Below, piece by piece: positions 36,353-46,000 of a stretch of 64,000 bases of DNA. The stretch lies in contig NZ_JAJOLP010000001.1 in assembly GCF_021129215.1 (NCBI RefSeq), forward strand, positions 1,302,001 through 1,366,000, written 5' to 3'. Within the stretch, counting starts at the first letter, position 1, and each line of letters starts with the position of its first letter. Both the position numbers and the translations under genes were made by a program. The notes beneath the pieces are model-generated. The model ran no database searches, was not told where the DNA came from, and saw only the letters and a list, made by a program, of their open reading frames with translations. This DNA is from Agromyces sp. S2-1-8. Its GTDB lineage: Bacteria > Actinomycetota > Actinomycetes > Actinomycetales > Microbacteriaceae.

Positions 36353-38206
36353 ATGACGATCCACGCCGACGAGCCGTCTGCACCGGGCGACGGTGCGTCG
36401 GCGAACGATCTCACCTCGCGCGCGGCACGACGCAGTGCCGAGCTCGGTGGAACGCTGCGCCCCCGTCGCCTGCCGACGCCCGCGGCGAGCGGATGGGCTC
36501 CGCCCGCGCCGGCGCAACCCCGCCAGACGCCGCCGACGCCGCAGCCTGCCGAGTCGACCCCGACGGCGCCGACCTCGCCCGCGGCTGCCCCGGCGCCGGC
36601 CTTCCCCTCCTCGGCGCGCGCCGTGCCGATCGTCACGACGGGTGCGGCCACCGCCGCCTCACCCGAGCAGCAGCGCTACTACCTCTGCTGCGAGGTGCCG
36701 AGCGGCGATTTCGTCGAGGTGATCGTCGCGGTGACCGACGGCGCCCGGCGGCGCTACTTCACGACGAGCGACGGCGCCCGGCTCGTGGAGGTCGACGAGG
36801 ACTACTTCGTGCATCGCAGCCTCGGTGACGCTCGTTCGCTGCTCGAGCTCGACGCCCGCGAGATGGCCGAGCTCGAGGCCGAACTCGGCTTCGTGCGCAC
36901 CGTGCGCGGCCGCGACCCGCTCGCCGAGGTCGAGCTCGAGGCGCCCGCCGTCGAGAACGCAGAGCCGGATGCCTCGGGCGCGGCGCCGATCGCCGGCCCC
37001 GAGCCGGTCGCCGTGATCGAGGAGATCCAGCCCGCGGCCTCCGAGTCGCAGGTGGAGCTCGCGCTGCAACCGGAGCCCGCTGCACCGGCGCCCGCGGTGT
37101 CCGAGCCCGAGCTCGAGCTCGAGCCCGAGTTCGAGTTCGGCTTCGACTCCCTGTTCGATCCCGCGCCGGCGGTCGAGGCCCGACCGGCTCCGACGATCGA
37201 GGAACCGGTCGCCGAACCTGCCCCTGAACCGCTCCTCGAACCCGAGCCGCTGCTCGCGAGCCTCCTGCCCGTCGCTCCGGTCGACGCGGAGCTCGACGAC
37301 CATGAGATGCGCGAGGCATCCGCCCCGGCAGAGCCCGAACCGCTGCGCGTCGCGCCCGAGGTCGAGTGGCCGTTCGACGCCGAACCCGACCCGGAGCCCG
37401 CCGCGGCTCCGGTCGCCGGCACGCCCTGGTGGCTCGCACCGGCGCCCGCGGCGGCCGCGCCCATCGAGCGACCCGCCGACGTCGCGCCGCCGGCCGCCGA
37501 CCCGATGCCGCAGCCTGCCGAGGTCGCGCCGCAGGCCACCGACCCGATGCCGCAGCCTGCCGAGGTCGCGCCGCCGGCCGCCGACCCGATGCCGCAGCCT
37601 GCCGGCGCGTGGCCCGCTCAGACCGACCAGACCGAACGAACCGATGTGAACGAGGAGACCGACCGAATGGTGACGGGAACGACGAACGCTTTCGAGCCGG
37701 CCGGCGCCGGAGCACCCGTAACGCCCATCTGGGCCGTGGAGCCGCTGCCCGACGCCGACGCGGTCGTCGCCGCGGCTGCGCAGGTGGCGCTCGCGAAGGG
37801 CATCGCGTTCGTGGCGCACCGAGGTCAGACCGACAAGGTCGGGGCGGCGTACATCGACCACCCCGGTCGGGTCGCCGAGCGTTTCGATCCGATCGCCGAG
37901 CCCGTCGCGACCTCGGCCGCCTGGCTGCACGACGTGCTCGAAGACACCGGCCTGACGGCGCGTGAGCTGCTCGAGGCGGGCGTGCTGCCCGAGGTCGTCG
38001 AGGTCGTCGTGCTGCTGACCCGCACCCCCGAGGTGCCCGAGGCCGAGTACTACGGGCGCATCCGCCGTCACGCGATCGCACGCAGCGTGAAGATCGCCGA
38101 CGTCGACGACAACTCGGCCGCCTGGCGAGTGCGCAAGCTCGACTTCGAGACGCAGCAGCGCCTCGCCGAGAAGTACCGCCACGCGCGGGAGATGCTCGGG
38201 GCGTAG
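36353..38206 (+). CDS. RelA/SpoT-like HD hydrolase with long proline/acid-rich N-terminal extension
   Basis: 617 residues from ATG 36353 (AGGAG 6 nt upstream). Residues ~1-100: Pro/Ala-rich, disordered. ~100-190: a small folded region (RYYLCCEVPSGDFVEVIVAVT; VDEDYFVHRSLGDARSLLEL). ~190-438: Glu/Pro/Ala-rich, ending in three 14-residue repeats. ~455-617: MESH1/RSH-type hydrolase domain with FVAHRGQTDKVGAAYIDHP, WLHDVLEDT (His526-Asp527) and VKIADVDDN, expected to cleave (p)ppGpp or a similar nucleotide; no synthetase domain. An internal ATG at 37667 behind GAGGAG could give a 179-residue hydrolase alone, the size of free-standing small hydrolases. The N-terminal part resembles nothing I recognise. 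Confidence 0.8.
   Translation: MTIHADEPSAPGDGASANDLTSRAARRSAELGGTLRPRRLPTPAASGWAPPAPAQPRQTPPTPQPAESTPTAPTSPAAAPAPAFPSSARAVPIVTTGAATAASPEQQRYYLCCEVPSGDFVEVIVAVTDGARRRYFTTSDGARLVEVDEDYFVHRSLGDARSLLELDAREMAELEAELGFVRTVRGRDPLAEVELEAPAVENAEPDASGAAPIAGPEPVAVIEEIQPAASESQVELALQPEPAAPAPAVSEPELELEPEFEFGFDSLFDPAPAVEARPAPTIEEPVAEPAPEPLLEPEPLLASLLPVAPVDAELDDHEMREASAPAEPEPLRVAPEVEWPFDAEPDPEPAAAPVAGTPWWLAPAPAAAAPIERPADVAPPAADPMPQPAEVAPQATDPMPQPAEVAPPAADPMPQPAGAWPAQTDQTERTDVNEETDRMVTGTTNAFEPAGAGAPVTPIWAVEPLPDADAVVAAAAQVALAKGIAFVAHRGQTDKVGAAYIDHPGRVAERFDPIAEPVATSAAWLHDVLEDTGLTARELLEAGVLPEVVEVVVLLTRTPEVPEAEYYGRIRRHAIARSVKIADVDDNSAAWRVRKLDFETQQRLAEKYRHAREMLGA
37475..37600 (+). repeat. 42-bp tandem coding repeat, three copies
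   Basis: Units begin at 37475, 37517 and 37559 and encode A-(D/E)-VAPPAADPMPQP (14 residues). The copies differ at only a few bases, so copy number may vary between strains. Confidence 0.9.
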
Positions 38207-38271
38207 AACCCTTCGGCAGCGGATGTCTCTGACGAATGCGGACGGTGGCCGCAGGCGTCAGCTCGACGGAG

Positions 38272-38757
38272 TCATCGCGCGACCCGGAGGTCCTTCGCGA
38301 ACCAGTGGTCGGCGTACGGGCTGTCGTTGAAGGGCTCGACCTCGGCGTAGCCGAGCTTCGCGTAGAGGGCACGGGCTTCGACGAGGTCGGAACGCGTGTC
38401 GAGCCGCACGGTGCGCCGCCCGGTGCGACGGGCCTCGGTCTCGACAGCGCCGACGAGCGTCGCGGCCAGCCCCAGGCCGCGCGCCGCGGGGGCGACGAAC
38501 ACCCGGGTCAGTTCGGCCGTGTCGGCGTCGACCCAGCGCACACCGGCGCAGCCGAGGCATCCCTCGTCGCCCGTTGCGATGAAGAACGCACCGAGGTCGC
38601 CGCGCAGGTCGTCGTCGGGATCGCCGGCGAGCTGCTCGTCGATCTCGGCGGCGGTCGCGGCCCGGCCGTAATAGCGCGTGATGATGTCGTCGTAGTAGCG
38701 GCGCAGGATCGCGACGGCCGCGGGGCTCAGCGGGTCGACGTGGGCGATCTCGGGCAC
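38272..38757 (-). CDS. GNAT-family N-acetyltransferase
   Basis: 161 residues from GTG 38757. GNAT core: GAFFIATGDEGCLGCAGVRW, AELTRVFVAPAARGLGLAATLVGAVE (acetyl-CoA loop, here RGLGLA), RTVRLDTRSDLVEARALYAKLGYAEVEPF. It acetylates an amine of unknown identity. TAGGGT is exactly 6 nt before the GTG, suggesting a leaderless mRNA. Its stop lies 65 bp from the convergent HD hydrolase gene with no strong hairpin between. Confidence 0.88.
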   Translation of the reverse strand: MPEIAHVDPLSPAAVAILRRYYDDIITRYYGRAATAAEIDEQLAGDPDDDLRGDLGAFFIATGDEGCLGCAGVRWVDADTAELTRVFVAPAARGLGLAATLVGAVETEARRTGRRTVRLDTRSDLVEARALYAKLGYAEVEPFNDSPYADHWFAKDLRVAR

Positions 38758-38774
38758 CGCACTACCCTACGTCG

Positions 38775-41231
38775 CTACTCGGCCGGCTTCACGTCGAGCG
38801 CGTACGCGCCCTCGGCGCAACCGGTGAGCAGCCAGCCGCCGGGCACCTCGTCGACGGCGACGTCGCCGAGGCCGCTCGACTCGACGGCCGGCTCAGCCGA
38901 CCCGGGGATCCAGACCCGCAGCCCGCACGTCGCCGAGGGGGCCTCGCCGGTGAGCGACATCGTCGCCGCGGCATCCGGCGTGCCCGTGACTCCGGCGCGA
39001 AGGCTCATGAGCACGCCAGGCGCCTGCTGCGGGTAGGCCCGCGACAGGATGCCCAGCAGGTGCTCCTTGCGCGGCGCCTCCTCGCCCGTCGCGCAGACCT
39101 CGGAGAGCAGCCCGTTGCCGAGCTCCTGGATGCCGTTCTGGGGGTCGCCGCACGCCTGCTTCCACACCCAGTAGGCGCTGCCGAGCATGCGCGCGTCCTC
39201 TTCGGCGGCGTATCGCGAGAGGTGCGCCGCGGTCGACTCGTCGTCGCCCCAGTACCCGTACTCGCCCGACCACATCGGCATGCCGAGCTCGTCGGCCACG
39301 CGCTGGCCGAGCTCGAACTGGCGCTCGGTGCTGACGATCGTGGGGAGTCCGAGCGAGGCATCCATGGTGATCGACTCGGCGTAGAGGTGCGGCGAGAACG
39401 CGACGTTGAGGTCGTCGGTGAAGCCGCGCGCGGGACCCGAGTCGAAGCCGAGCCCCGACCACAGGATGCTGGGCTCGACGAAGACGATCTGCGGCGCGCC
39501 CGCCTCCCGGATCGCCGCGATCGCCTTCGCCGAGTATTCGCCGTTCTTCTTCGAGGTCGTGACGGGCGCGGTCTCGCCGAAGCCGGGCTCGTTGAGCAGG
39601 TCGAAGCCCGCGACGGCCTTCTCGTCGGCGAACTCGCCGGCGAGCTCGCCCCACGTGCGGGCGAGCGCCGTCTGGATCCCGTCGGTGTCGAACCAGAAGT
39701 GCTCGAACGCCCGGTCGCCCGCGGGCGAGATGTCACGGCCCGTGAACGAGCAGCGCGGGGCGCCGTCCCAGTGGGTCGCCCACTCGGGTGCGCCGTCGTA
39801 GCCCCACATCGGGTCGGCGCCGGGCCGGCACACGGTGCCCTCGGCGGTCGGCAGGTTCGACCAGCCGTCCTGGTGCATGTCGAGCACGGTGCGGATGCCG
39901 TGCTTCTCGCCCCACGCGACCGCCTGCTTCACGGTCGCGAGGTAGTCGGGGTCGAGCTCGCCGCGCGTCGGCTCGAGTGCCGACCACGAGAGGCCGAGCC
40001 GCACGACGTTGAACCCGTACGTCGCCATGTCGGCGAAGTCCTGCTCGGTGAGCTCGCGGGTCGCGGGCACCTCGGGGCGCGCCTGGTAGAAGTCGACGAG
40101 CTGGTTGACGTTGACGCCGCGCAACAGCACCTGGTGGCCTTCGCCGTCGGTGAAGCGCCCGTCTTCGACGCGCAGGAACCCGGCGGGCACGGATGCCTCG
40201 TTCGCGACGGTCGCGACCGCGGGCGCCGCCGGGGCGAGCAGCGAGGCGGTGACCGCGGTCACGGCGACGACGGCCACGCCGATGCCGACGCCCGCGGCGA
40301 TGCGTGCCGGCGAGGCATCTCGTCGCTCGTTCAGTTCGCCCGCCGTCGGGTCTGCCGCGCTGCGTGCCGCTCGCCGCGCCATGACGCGGTCGGCGACGAG
40401 TGCGACGACGGCCGCGATCCAGCCGGTGCAGGCGGCGAAGGCGAGCCCGTCGGCGACGTGGATGTAGGCCGCCATGAGCGGCCAGAGGTCGCCGCGGAAC
40501 CCGTCGTCGACGACGAGGCCGACGATCGACTGCGCGAGGCCGAAGACGCCGCCCGCGACGAGCACGCCGAGCCAGGTGCCGAGGAACCCGGGCACGCGTC
40601 GGCGCATCCACCGGATGCCGAGCCACGCCGCACCGATGAGCAGCAGCACGGCGACGACCATCGCGATCGGGCCGTCGTCGGGCCTCGGCGTCGGGATGCC
40701 GGGCGCGTACGTCGCCCCCGTCCACCAGGAGCCCGCGAGCAGCGGCGCCACGGCGCCGGCCGCGATCGCCGCAGGCCAGACCGTCAACGCGTCGGCCGAT
40801 GGGGCGCGAAGCGCCGTATCGAGGCCACGGCGCCGCGCCACCACTCGCTCGACGACGCGCACGACCCCCGCCACGATCAGCGCCGTGGGCACCGCCTTCG
40901 CGGTCACGAAGCCGCCGGCCCACGCCGACAGCGCGACATCCCCGGTCATCGCCAGGCACGCCGCGAACTGCGCGAGCAGTGCCGCGAGCACGACGCCCGC
41001 GGTCAGCGTCCAGAAGCGGTCGCCCGCGCGCACCGCCGCCCACCAGACGACGGCGAGCATGACCGGCACGAACACGACGTAGCGGGCGACGGGCCACCAC
41101 AGGTCGAACCGCGGCGTGCCGCCGGGCCAGCCGACGAGGGCGAGCAGGCCGGTCGGGTCGATCACGGCCTGAACGACCAGCAGCAGGGATGTCGCGGCGA
41201 CGGCGACGATCGGACGGCGCAACGCGCGCAT
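38775..41231 (-). CDS. Membrane-anchored GH5 endoglycoceramidase-like glycosidase
   Basis: 818 residues; GGAG before ATG 41231. Residues ~1-340 hold about eight hydrophobic segments (PIVAVAATSLLLVVQAV; VVFVPVMLAVVWWAAV; AGVVLAALLAQFAACLA; GVGIGVAVVAVTAVTASLLA). Then an extracytoplasmic GH5 domain: LLRGVNVNQLVDFYQ, FNVVRLGLSWSALEPTRG, TVLDMHQDGWSN, acid/base Glu548 in DLLNEPGFGE, nucleophile Glu657 in WSGEYGYWG, and a C-terminal beta domain. The DMHQD signature and domain order match endoglycoceramidase-type GH5. The polytopic N-terminus is unusual and would hold the enzyme at the cell surface; it may itself be a transporter or sensor-like module. Confidence 0.85.
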   Translation of the reverse strand: MRALRRPIVAVAATSLLLVVQAVIDPTGLLALVGWPGGTPRFDLWWPVARYVVFVPVMLAVVWWAAVRAGDRFWTLTAGVVLAALLAQFAACLAMTGDVALSAWAGGFVTAKAVPTALIVAGVVRVVERVVARRRGLDTALRAPSADALTVWPAAIAAGAVAPLLAGSWWTGATYAPGIPTPRPDDGPIAMVVAVLLLIGAAWLGIRWMRRRVPGFLGTWLGVLVAGGVFGLAQSIVGLVVDDGFRGDLWPLMAAYIHVADGLAFAACTGWIAAVVALVADRVMARRAARSAADPTAGELNERRDASPARIAAGVGIGVAVVAVTAVTASLLAPAAPAVATVANEASVPAGFLRVEDGRFTDGEGHQVLLRGVNVNQLVDFYQARPEVPATRELTEQDFADMATYGFNVVRLGLSWSALEPTRGELDPDYLATVKQAVAWGEKHGIRTVLDMHQDGWSNLPTAEGTVCRPGADPMWGYDGAPEWATHWDGAPRCSFTGRDISPAGDRAFEHFWFDTDGIQTALARTWGELAGEFADEKAVAGFDLLNEPGFGETAPVTTSKKNGEYSAKAIAAIREAGAPQIVFVEPSILWSGLGFDSGPARGFTDDLNVAFSPHLYAESITMDASLGLPTIVSTERQFELGQRVADELGMPMWSGEYGYWGDDESTAAHLSRYAAEEDARMLGSAYWVWKQACGDPQNGIQELGNGLLSEVCATGEEAPRKEHLLGILSRAYPQQAPGVLMSLRAGVTGTPDAAATMSLTGEAPSATCGLRVWIPGSAEPAVESSGLGDVAVDEVPGGWLLTGCAEGAYALDVKPAE

Positions 41232-41661
41232 GGCACTCCATCGTGTCGGGGGTTCGGGTGCAGCCATCCTCGGTGCTCGACACGAGCGGGTCAATAGCCG
41301 AGTGGGACAAGTGACCCAGTTGTGATCTTCCGGTGGAGGCCGTGACCGGTCGAATGCCTCGACGATGGGCGGCAGCGAGGCGCCTCGTTCGGCCTCAGAA
41401 CGAGAGTTTAGGTGAGTTTAGCTGGAGTGGTAGCGCCCAAAGTCACCGTTATCCGCCATGAATTCGCACGACTTGGCGGCGAGATGATCCAGGAAATGAG
41501 ACCGGTTGACTTTGCCGACCAAAACCGGTTTACTATCCGTGTTCAATCCCTTACCCGGAGGATGCGAGCACCTCGCGCACGTGTGGGCGAGTGGCAGGGG
41601 AAGGGCCCCAGCACAGCAGGAAGAGCGCGCGAGCGCCTTCCAGACGAAGGAGTTCCTCGCA
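41232..41661. other. Divergent regulatory spacer between GH5 and the polysaccharide locus
   Basis: 430 bp without a credible gene. Near the GH5 side are TTGACC-like and GGGTCA elements. 41407-41422 carries TTTAG twice, 10 bp apart (AGTTTAGGTGAGTTTAGC). 41518-41535 is the LacI-type operator. 41498-41510 holds a second, weaker ACCGGT (GAGACCGGTTGAC). The ribosome site GAAGGAG of the binding-protein gene is at 41646-41652. Confidence 0.6.
41518..41535 (+). promoter_or_regulatory. LacI-type operator upstream of binding protein and PL8
   Basis: ACCAAAACCGGTTTACTA, centred on AAACCGGTTT. The exact reverse complement over all 18 bp occurs at 50086-50103 before the permease operon, so one regulator very likely controls both arms. 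Confidence 0.85.
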
Positions 41662-42957
41662 ATGAAGCGTTTAGCAGCCACCGTTGCCCTGGCGGCCCTC
41701 GCCGTGCCGCTCGCGGCATGCGCGTCGTCGGGCGCGCCCGACAGCACCGAACTGACATCCGGCCCGATCAGCATCTGGTACTCGACGAACGAACAGGAGA
41801 TCGCGTGGGCGGAGGCGGTGGTCGACGCATGGAACGCCGATCACCCCGACGAGCAGGTGACGGCCGAGGCCATTCCCTCCGGCAAGTCCTCGGAGGACGC
41901 CATCGGAGCCGCGATCACCGCCGGCAACACGCCCTGCCTGGTCTACAACACGGCGCCCGCCGCCGTGCCCGCCTTCCAGAAGCAGGGCGGCCTGGTGAAC
42001 ATCTCTCAGACGTTCGAGGACGGCGAGTCCTTCATCACCGAGCGGTCGGGCGAGGCTGCCGACGGATTCCGCTCTCCCGACGGCGACCTCTACCAGGTGC
42101 CGTGGAAGGCGAACCCGTTCATGCTCTACTACAACAAGGACGTCTTCGAGGCGGCCGGACTCGACCCCGAGAACCCCGATCTCGCGACCTACGACGACGT
42201 CCTGGCCGCCGCGGAGGCGATCAAGAAGAGCGGCGCGGCCGACTTCGTCCTGTATCCGCCGGCCTCCAGCGACTACACGAACGCGCTGTTCGACTTCTAT
42301 CCGTTCTTCCTCGCCAACTCGGGCGGCACCCAGCTGGTCACCGATGGCAAGGCATCCTTCGCGAGCGAGGAGGGGCTCGAGACGCTCGAGTTCTGGAAGA
42401 CCCTCTACGCCGAGGGCTACTCCTCGGCGGAGCCGTACAGCGGGGACGCGTGGGCCGGTCCGTTTGCGGACGGCGTCGCAGCTCTCGGCATCGCCGGCCC
42501 GTGGGGTGCCGGAGCGTTCGACGGCAAGGTGGACTACGGCATCGTGCCGCTGCCGACCGCCGACGGCACGCCGGCGGCCGACACCTACACCTTCGGCGAC
42601 TCGAAGAACGTCGGCCTGTACACCTCCTGCGAGAACAAGCAGACCGCTTGGGACTTCGCGAAGTTCTCGATGGATGCCGACAACGACCTGGCACTGCTCG
42701 AGACCACCGGGCAGTTCCCGATCCGCGGCGACGTCGATGAGATCGCCGGCGAGTTCCTCGCGACGAGCCCGGTGCTCTCGACGTTCGCAGAGTCCGTGCC
42801 GCTCACGGTCGACGTGCCGAACATCGCGAACGCCACGGAGATCTGGCAGACCTTCCGCGACGCCTGGGGGCAGGCGGTGCAGGCGGGCGACGGCGACCTC
42901 GAGGAGACCTTCAAGACCGCGGCCGACGAAGTCGACACGTTGATCTCGCAGGGCTGA
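41662..42957 (+). CDS. Carbohydrate ABC transporter substrate-binding lipoprotein (polysaccharide locus)
   Basis: 431 residues; GAAGGAG before ATG 41662; lipobox PLAAC. Family-1 binding protein: ISIWYSTNEQEIAWAEAVVDAWNADHPDEQVT, YQVPWKANPFMLYYNKDVFEAAGLDPENP (hinge), GVAALGIAGPWGAGAF. It is transcribed with the PL8 lyase, whereas its permeases are on the opposite strand 5-8 kb away under an identical operator. It would capture oligosaccharides released by the lyase. Confidence 0.93.
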   Translation: MKRLAATVALAALAVPLAACASSGAPDSTELTSGPISIWYSTNEQEIAWAEAVVDAWNADHPDEQVTAEAIPSGKSSEDAIGAAITAGNTPCLVYNTAPAAVPAFQKQGGLVNISQTFEDGESFITERSGEAADGFRSPDGDLYQVPWKANPFMLYYNKDVFEAAGLDPENPDLATYDDVLAAAEAIKKSGAADFVLYPPASSDYTNALFDFYPFFLANSGGTQLVTDGKASFASEEGLETLEFWKTLYAEGYSSAEPYSGDAWAGPFADGVAALGIAGPWGAGAFDGKVDYGIVPLPTADGTPAADTYTFGDSKNVGLYTSCENKQTAWDFAKFSMDADNDLALLETTGQFPIRGDVDEIAGEFLATSPVLSTFAESVPLTVDVPNIANATEIWQTFRDAWGQAVQAGDGDLEETFKTAADEVDTLISQG

Positions 42958-42964
42958 CGCCCTC

Positions 42965-42999
42965 CCCGGGGTGCGCGGCTGCGCGCTCCGCACCCCGGG
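42965..42999 (+). terminator. Hairpin between binding protein and PL8 lyase
   Basis: CCCGGGGTGCG pairs with CGCACCCCGGG (11-bp stem) starting 8 bp after the stop. Like the hairpin at 30622 it follows a binding-protein gene, and probably attenuates transcription into the large lyase gene. Confidence 0.75.
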
Positions 43000-43083
43000 A
43001 CCCGTACCACCCCACGATCGAGCGCCGGCCGGCTGCGTCCGCGCGCTCATCAGCATCCGGCAGAACGGCAAAGGAGCCCCGCC

Positions 43084-46000
43084 ATGCGACGCTTCACCAC
43101 ATCGATCGCCATCACCGTCGCCGCCGTGATCGGCGCCACCGGACTCGTCGCGGCGCCGGCCGCCGCGGCCGACGACGACGTCGCGACGGTCGTGTCGCGC
43201 CTCGAGGAGTACTACCTCGAACAGGGCGACGAGATCATCATCGCCAACGGCATCTACCTGGCGCGCACCTCCGAGGCGATGGACTACGTCGCGTCCCAGA
43301 ACGAGGACGGGTCGTGGTCGGATGTCGACTACGCCGACCGGACGAGCTCGGCCAACGGTTCGGTCTGGTCCCCGTACATCGCGCTCTACCGCATGCTCGC
43401 GATGACGCAGGCGTACCGCGATCCGCAGGCCGAGGGCCATGGAGACCGGCGGCTCGTCGACGCCGTCGGGCGCGCGCTGCTGCAGTGGGATCGCGTCGAC
43501 CCCGGCAACCAGAACTGGTGGGAGACCGAGATCGGCGAGTCGATCGCGATGGGCCGGATCTCGATGTTCCTCGGCGACGAGCTCGACGACGCGGCCTTCG
43601 ACGTGAGCCTCGAGCACAACACGGGCAAGCTCGATCCCGTCGGGGCAAACGGCGCCTGGCGCACCTCGAACTATCTCTTCGAGGCGCTCGCCACCCATGA
43701 CCTCGAGAAGGTCGCAGAAGGTTTCTCGACCATCGTGGCGACGATCGCCGTCGACCACTCGGGCACGGTGAAGGAGGCGGTCCAGCCCGACGGGAGCTTC
43801 TGGGCGCACGGCGCGCAGCTGTACAGCGAGGGCTACGGCATGGTGCTCTTCACCTACGCGGCGCTCTGGGCCGACGTGGCGCGCGGGACCTCGCTCGCCT
43901 TCTCCCGTGACCAGCTGGACTCGATCGCGTTCTACATCATCAACGGCACCCGCTGGCTCATCCGCGGCGAGATCGGGATGCTGTACCTCGACTACCGGCC
44001 GCCGAAGACGATCCAAGGCGTCACCAGCCACGCGTCCGAGTTCATCGAGCCGCTGCAGCGGATGGCGCGCACCGATGCCCTCTACTCGACCGAGTACGCG
44101 GCCCTGCTCGACGGCATCACCGGCGAGACCCGCACCAACGGTGTCACCGGCGACAAGTACTTCTGGCGTTCGGAGTTCAGCTCGCACCTCAGGGCGGACT
44201 ACGGCATCTTCACCCGCCTGAACTCGTCGCGCACCTTCGGTGCCGAGCTGCGGACCGGCTATCGCGATGAACTCGGGAACCCCGTGTACTGGAACGCCAT
44301 GGGCTCGACCGCGATCCAGGTGAACAACCGGGAGTACCTCGACCTCGGTCCGACGTTCGACTGGTGGCACTACCCGGGAGTGACCGCACCCGACGAGAAG
44401 CGCACCGAGCGCGGCTTCGAGAACCGTGGACGCAACGGCGACGGGGCGAGCTTCACGGGCGGCGTCTCGAACGGTGAGTTCGGCGCGAGCGTGCTCACGC
44501 TCGACACCGCCGGAACGAACGCGCAGAAGAGCTACTTCACCTTCGACGACGAGCTGGTCGCCCTGGGCGCCGGCATCCGTTCGACGAGTGCCGCGCCGGT
44601 GCACACGACCCTGAACCAGGCGGTCGCCAAGGCGAACGCCACGGTCGGCGGGAAGGCGGTCGACCCGGGCACCGAGGCCGTGAGCGTCTCGGGTGCGAAG
44701 TGGGCGTACAACGACGAGGTCGGGTACGTCTTCGCCGCCGACCAGGACGTGAAGGTGTCGAACACGACGCAGAGCGGGAGCTGGGAGGGCGAGGACCCGG
44801 TCAGTCGCGACGCGTTCACGCTGTTCGTCGACCACGGCACCAAGCCGACCGCCGCGACCTACGACTACACGGTGCTGCCCGCCGCCGAGCCGGGCGAGGT
44901 CGAGGCGTACGCCGAGCGGCCCGCCGTGCGGACGCTGCGCAACGACACCGAGGTGCAGGCGGTGCGGCACGACGAGCTGCGCCTGACGATGGCCGCCTTC
45001 TACCGCGCCGGCTCCGTCGAGCTCGGAGACGGCCGCACCCTGACCGTCGACCAGCCGAGCGTCGTCATGCTCGACGAACGCGGCAAGACGCCCGTGGTGA
45101 GCATCGCCAACCCCGACCGCCCCGGACTCACGGTCGCACTCACCATCACCGGGAAGGGCAAGGACTGGAGCGGTGTCTTCGGCCTCGGCTCCGGCGAGAA
45201 CACGGGCAAGACGGTGACCGCGGCACTCGACAAGGGCCGGCTGAGCCCCACCTCCGATTTCACGGCCAGCAGCACCGCACCCGGCCGTCGCGTCGCCTCA
45301 CTCGGCGACGACGACCCGAGCACGGTCTGGGCCTCGCGCAGGGAGGACCTGACCTGGGTCGACAGCCGGCTCGAGCGCGGCTCCTGGGTCACCGGGGTCA
45401 CGATCGACTGGGCCGACGCGTTCGCGAGCGACTTCCTGATCCAGACGTCGCAGGACGGCGTCTCGTGGACCGATCGCACGCATGTCACCGACGGCACGGG
45501 CGGCGTCACCGACGTGGCCGTCGAACCGACGCCGGCGACGCACGTTCGCGTGCTGATGCTCGACGGCGAGGGCGGAACGTTCGCGATCCGTGACCTGCAG
45601 GTCGACCGCGGCGTCAACCTCGCCATCGACCGTGCGACGCGGGCATCGGGCTACTCGGGCTACAACCTCGTGCACACGCTGGCCGACGGCGATCCGACCA
45701 CGCGCTGGAGGGGCAACAACTCCGACACCGCATGGGCGCAGGTCGACCTCGGCAGTTCTCAGGCCGTCGGCGCGGTCCGGCTCAGGTGGGAGGCCGCCTA
45801 CGCGAAGTCGTACAGGATCCAGCTGTCCGACGACGGCGCCACGTGGCGCGACGCGTACACGACGCCCGGCGCGGGCAGTGACGGCGGCGTCGACGTGATC
45901 GCGCTCGACGGCGAGACCGCGCGCTACGTCCGGATGCAGACCGTGAAGCGGGCCCTCAACTACGGGCCGTCGCTCTGGGAGTTCGAGATCTTCGCCGATC

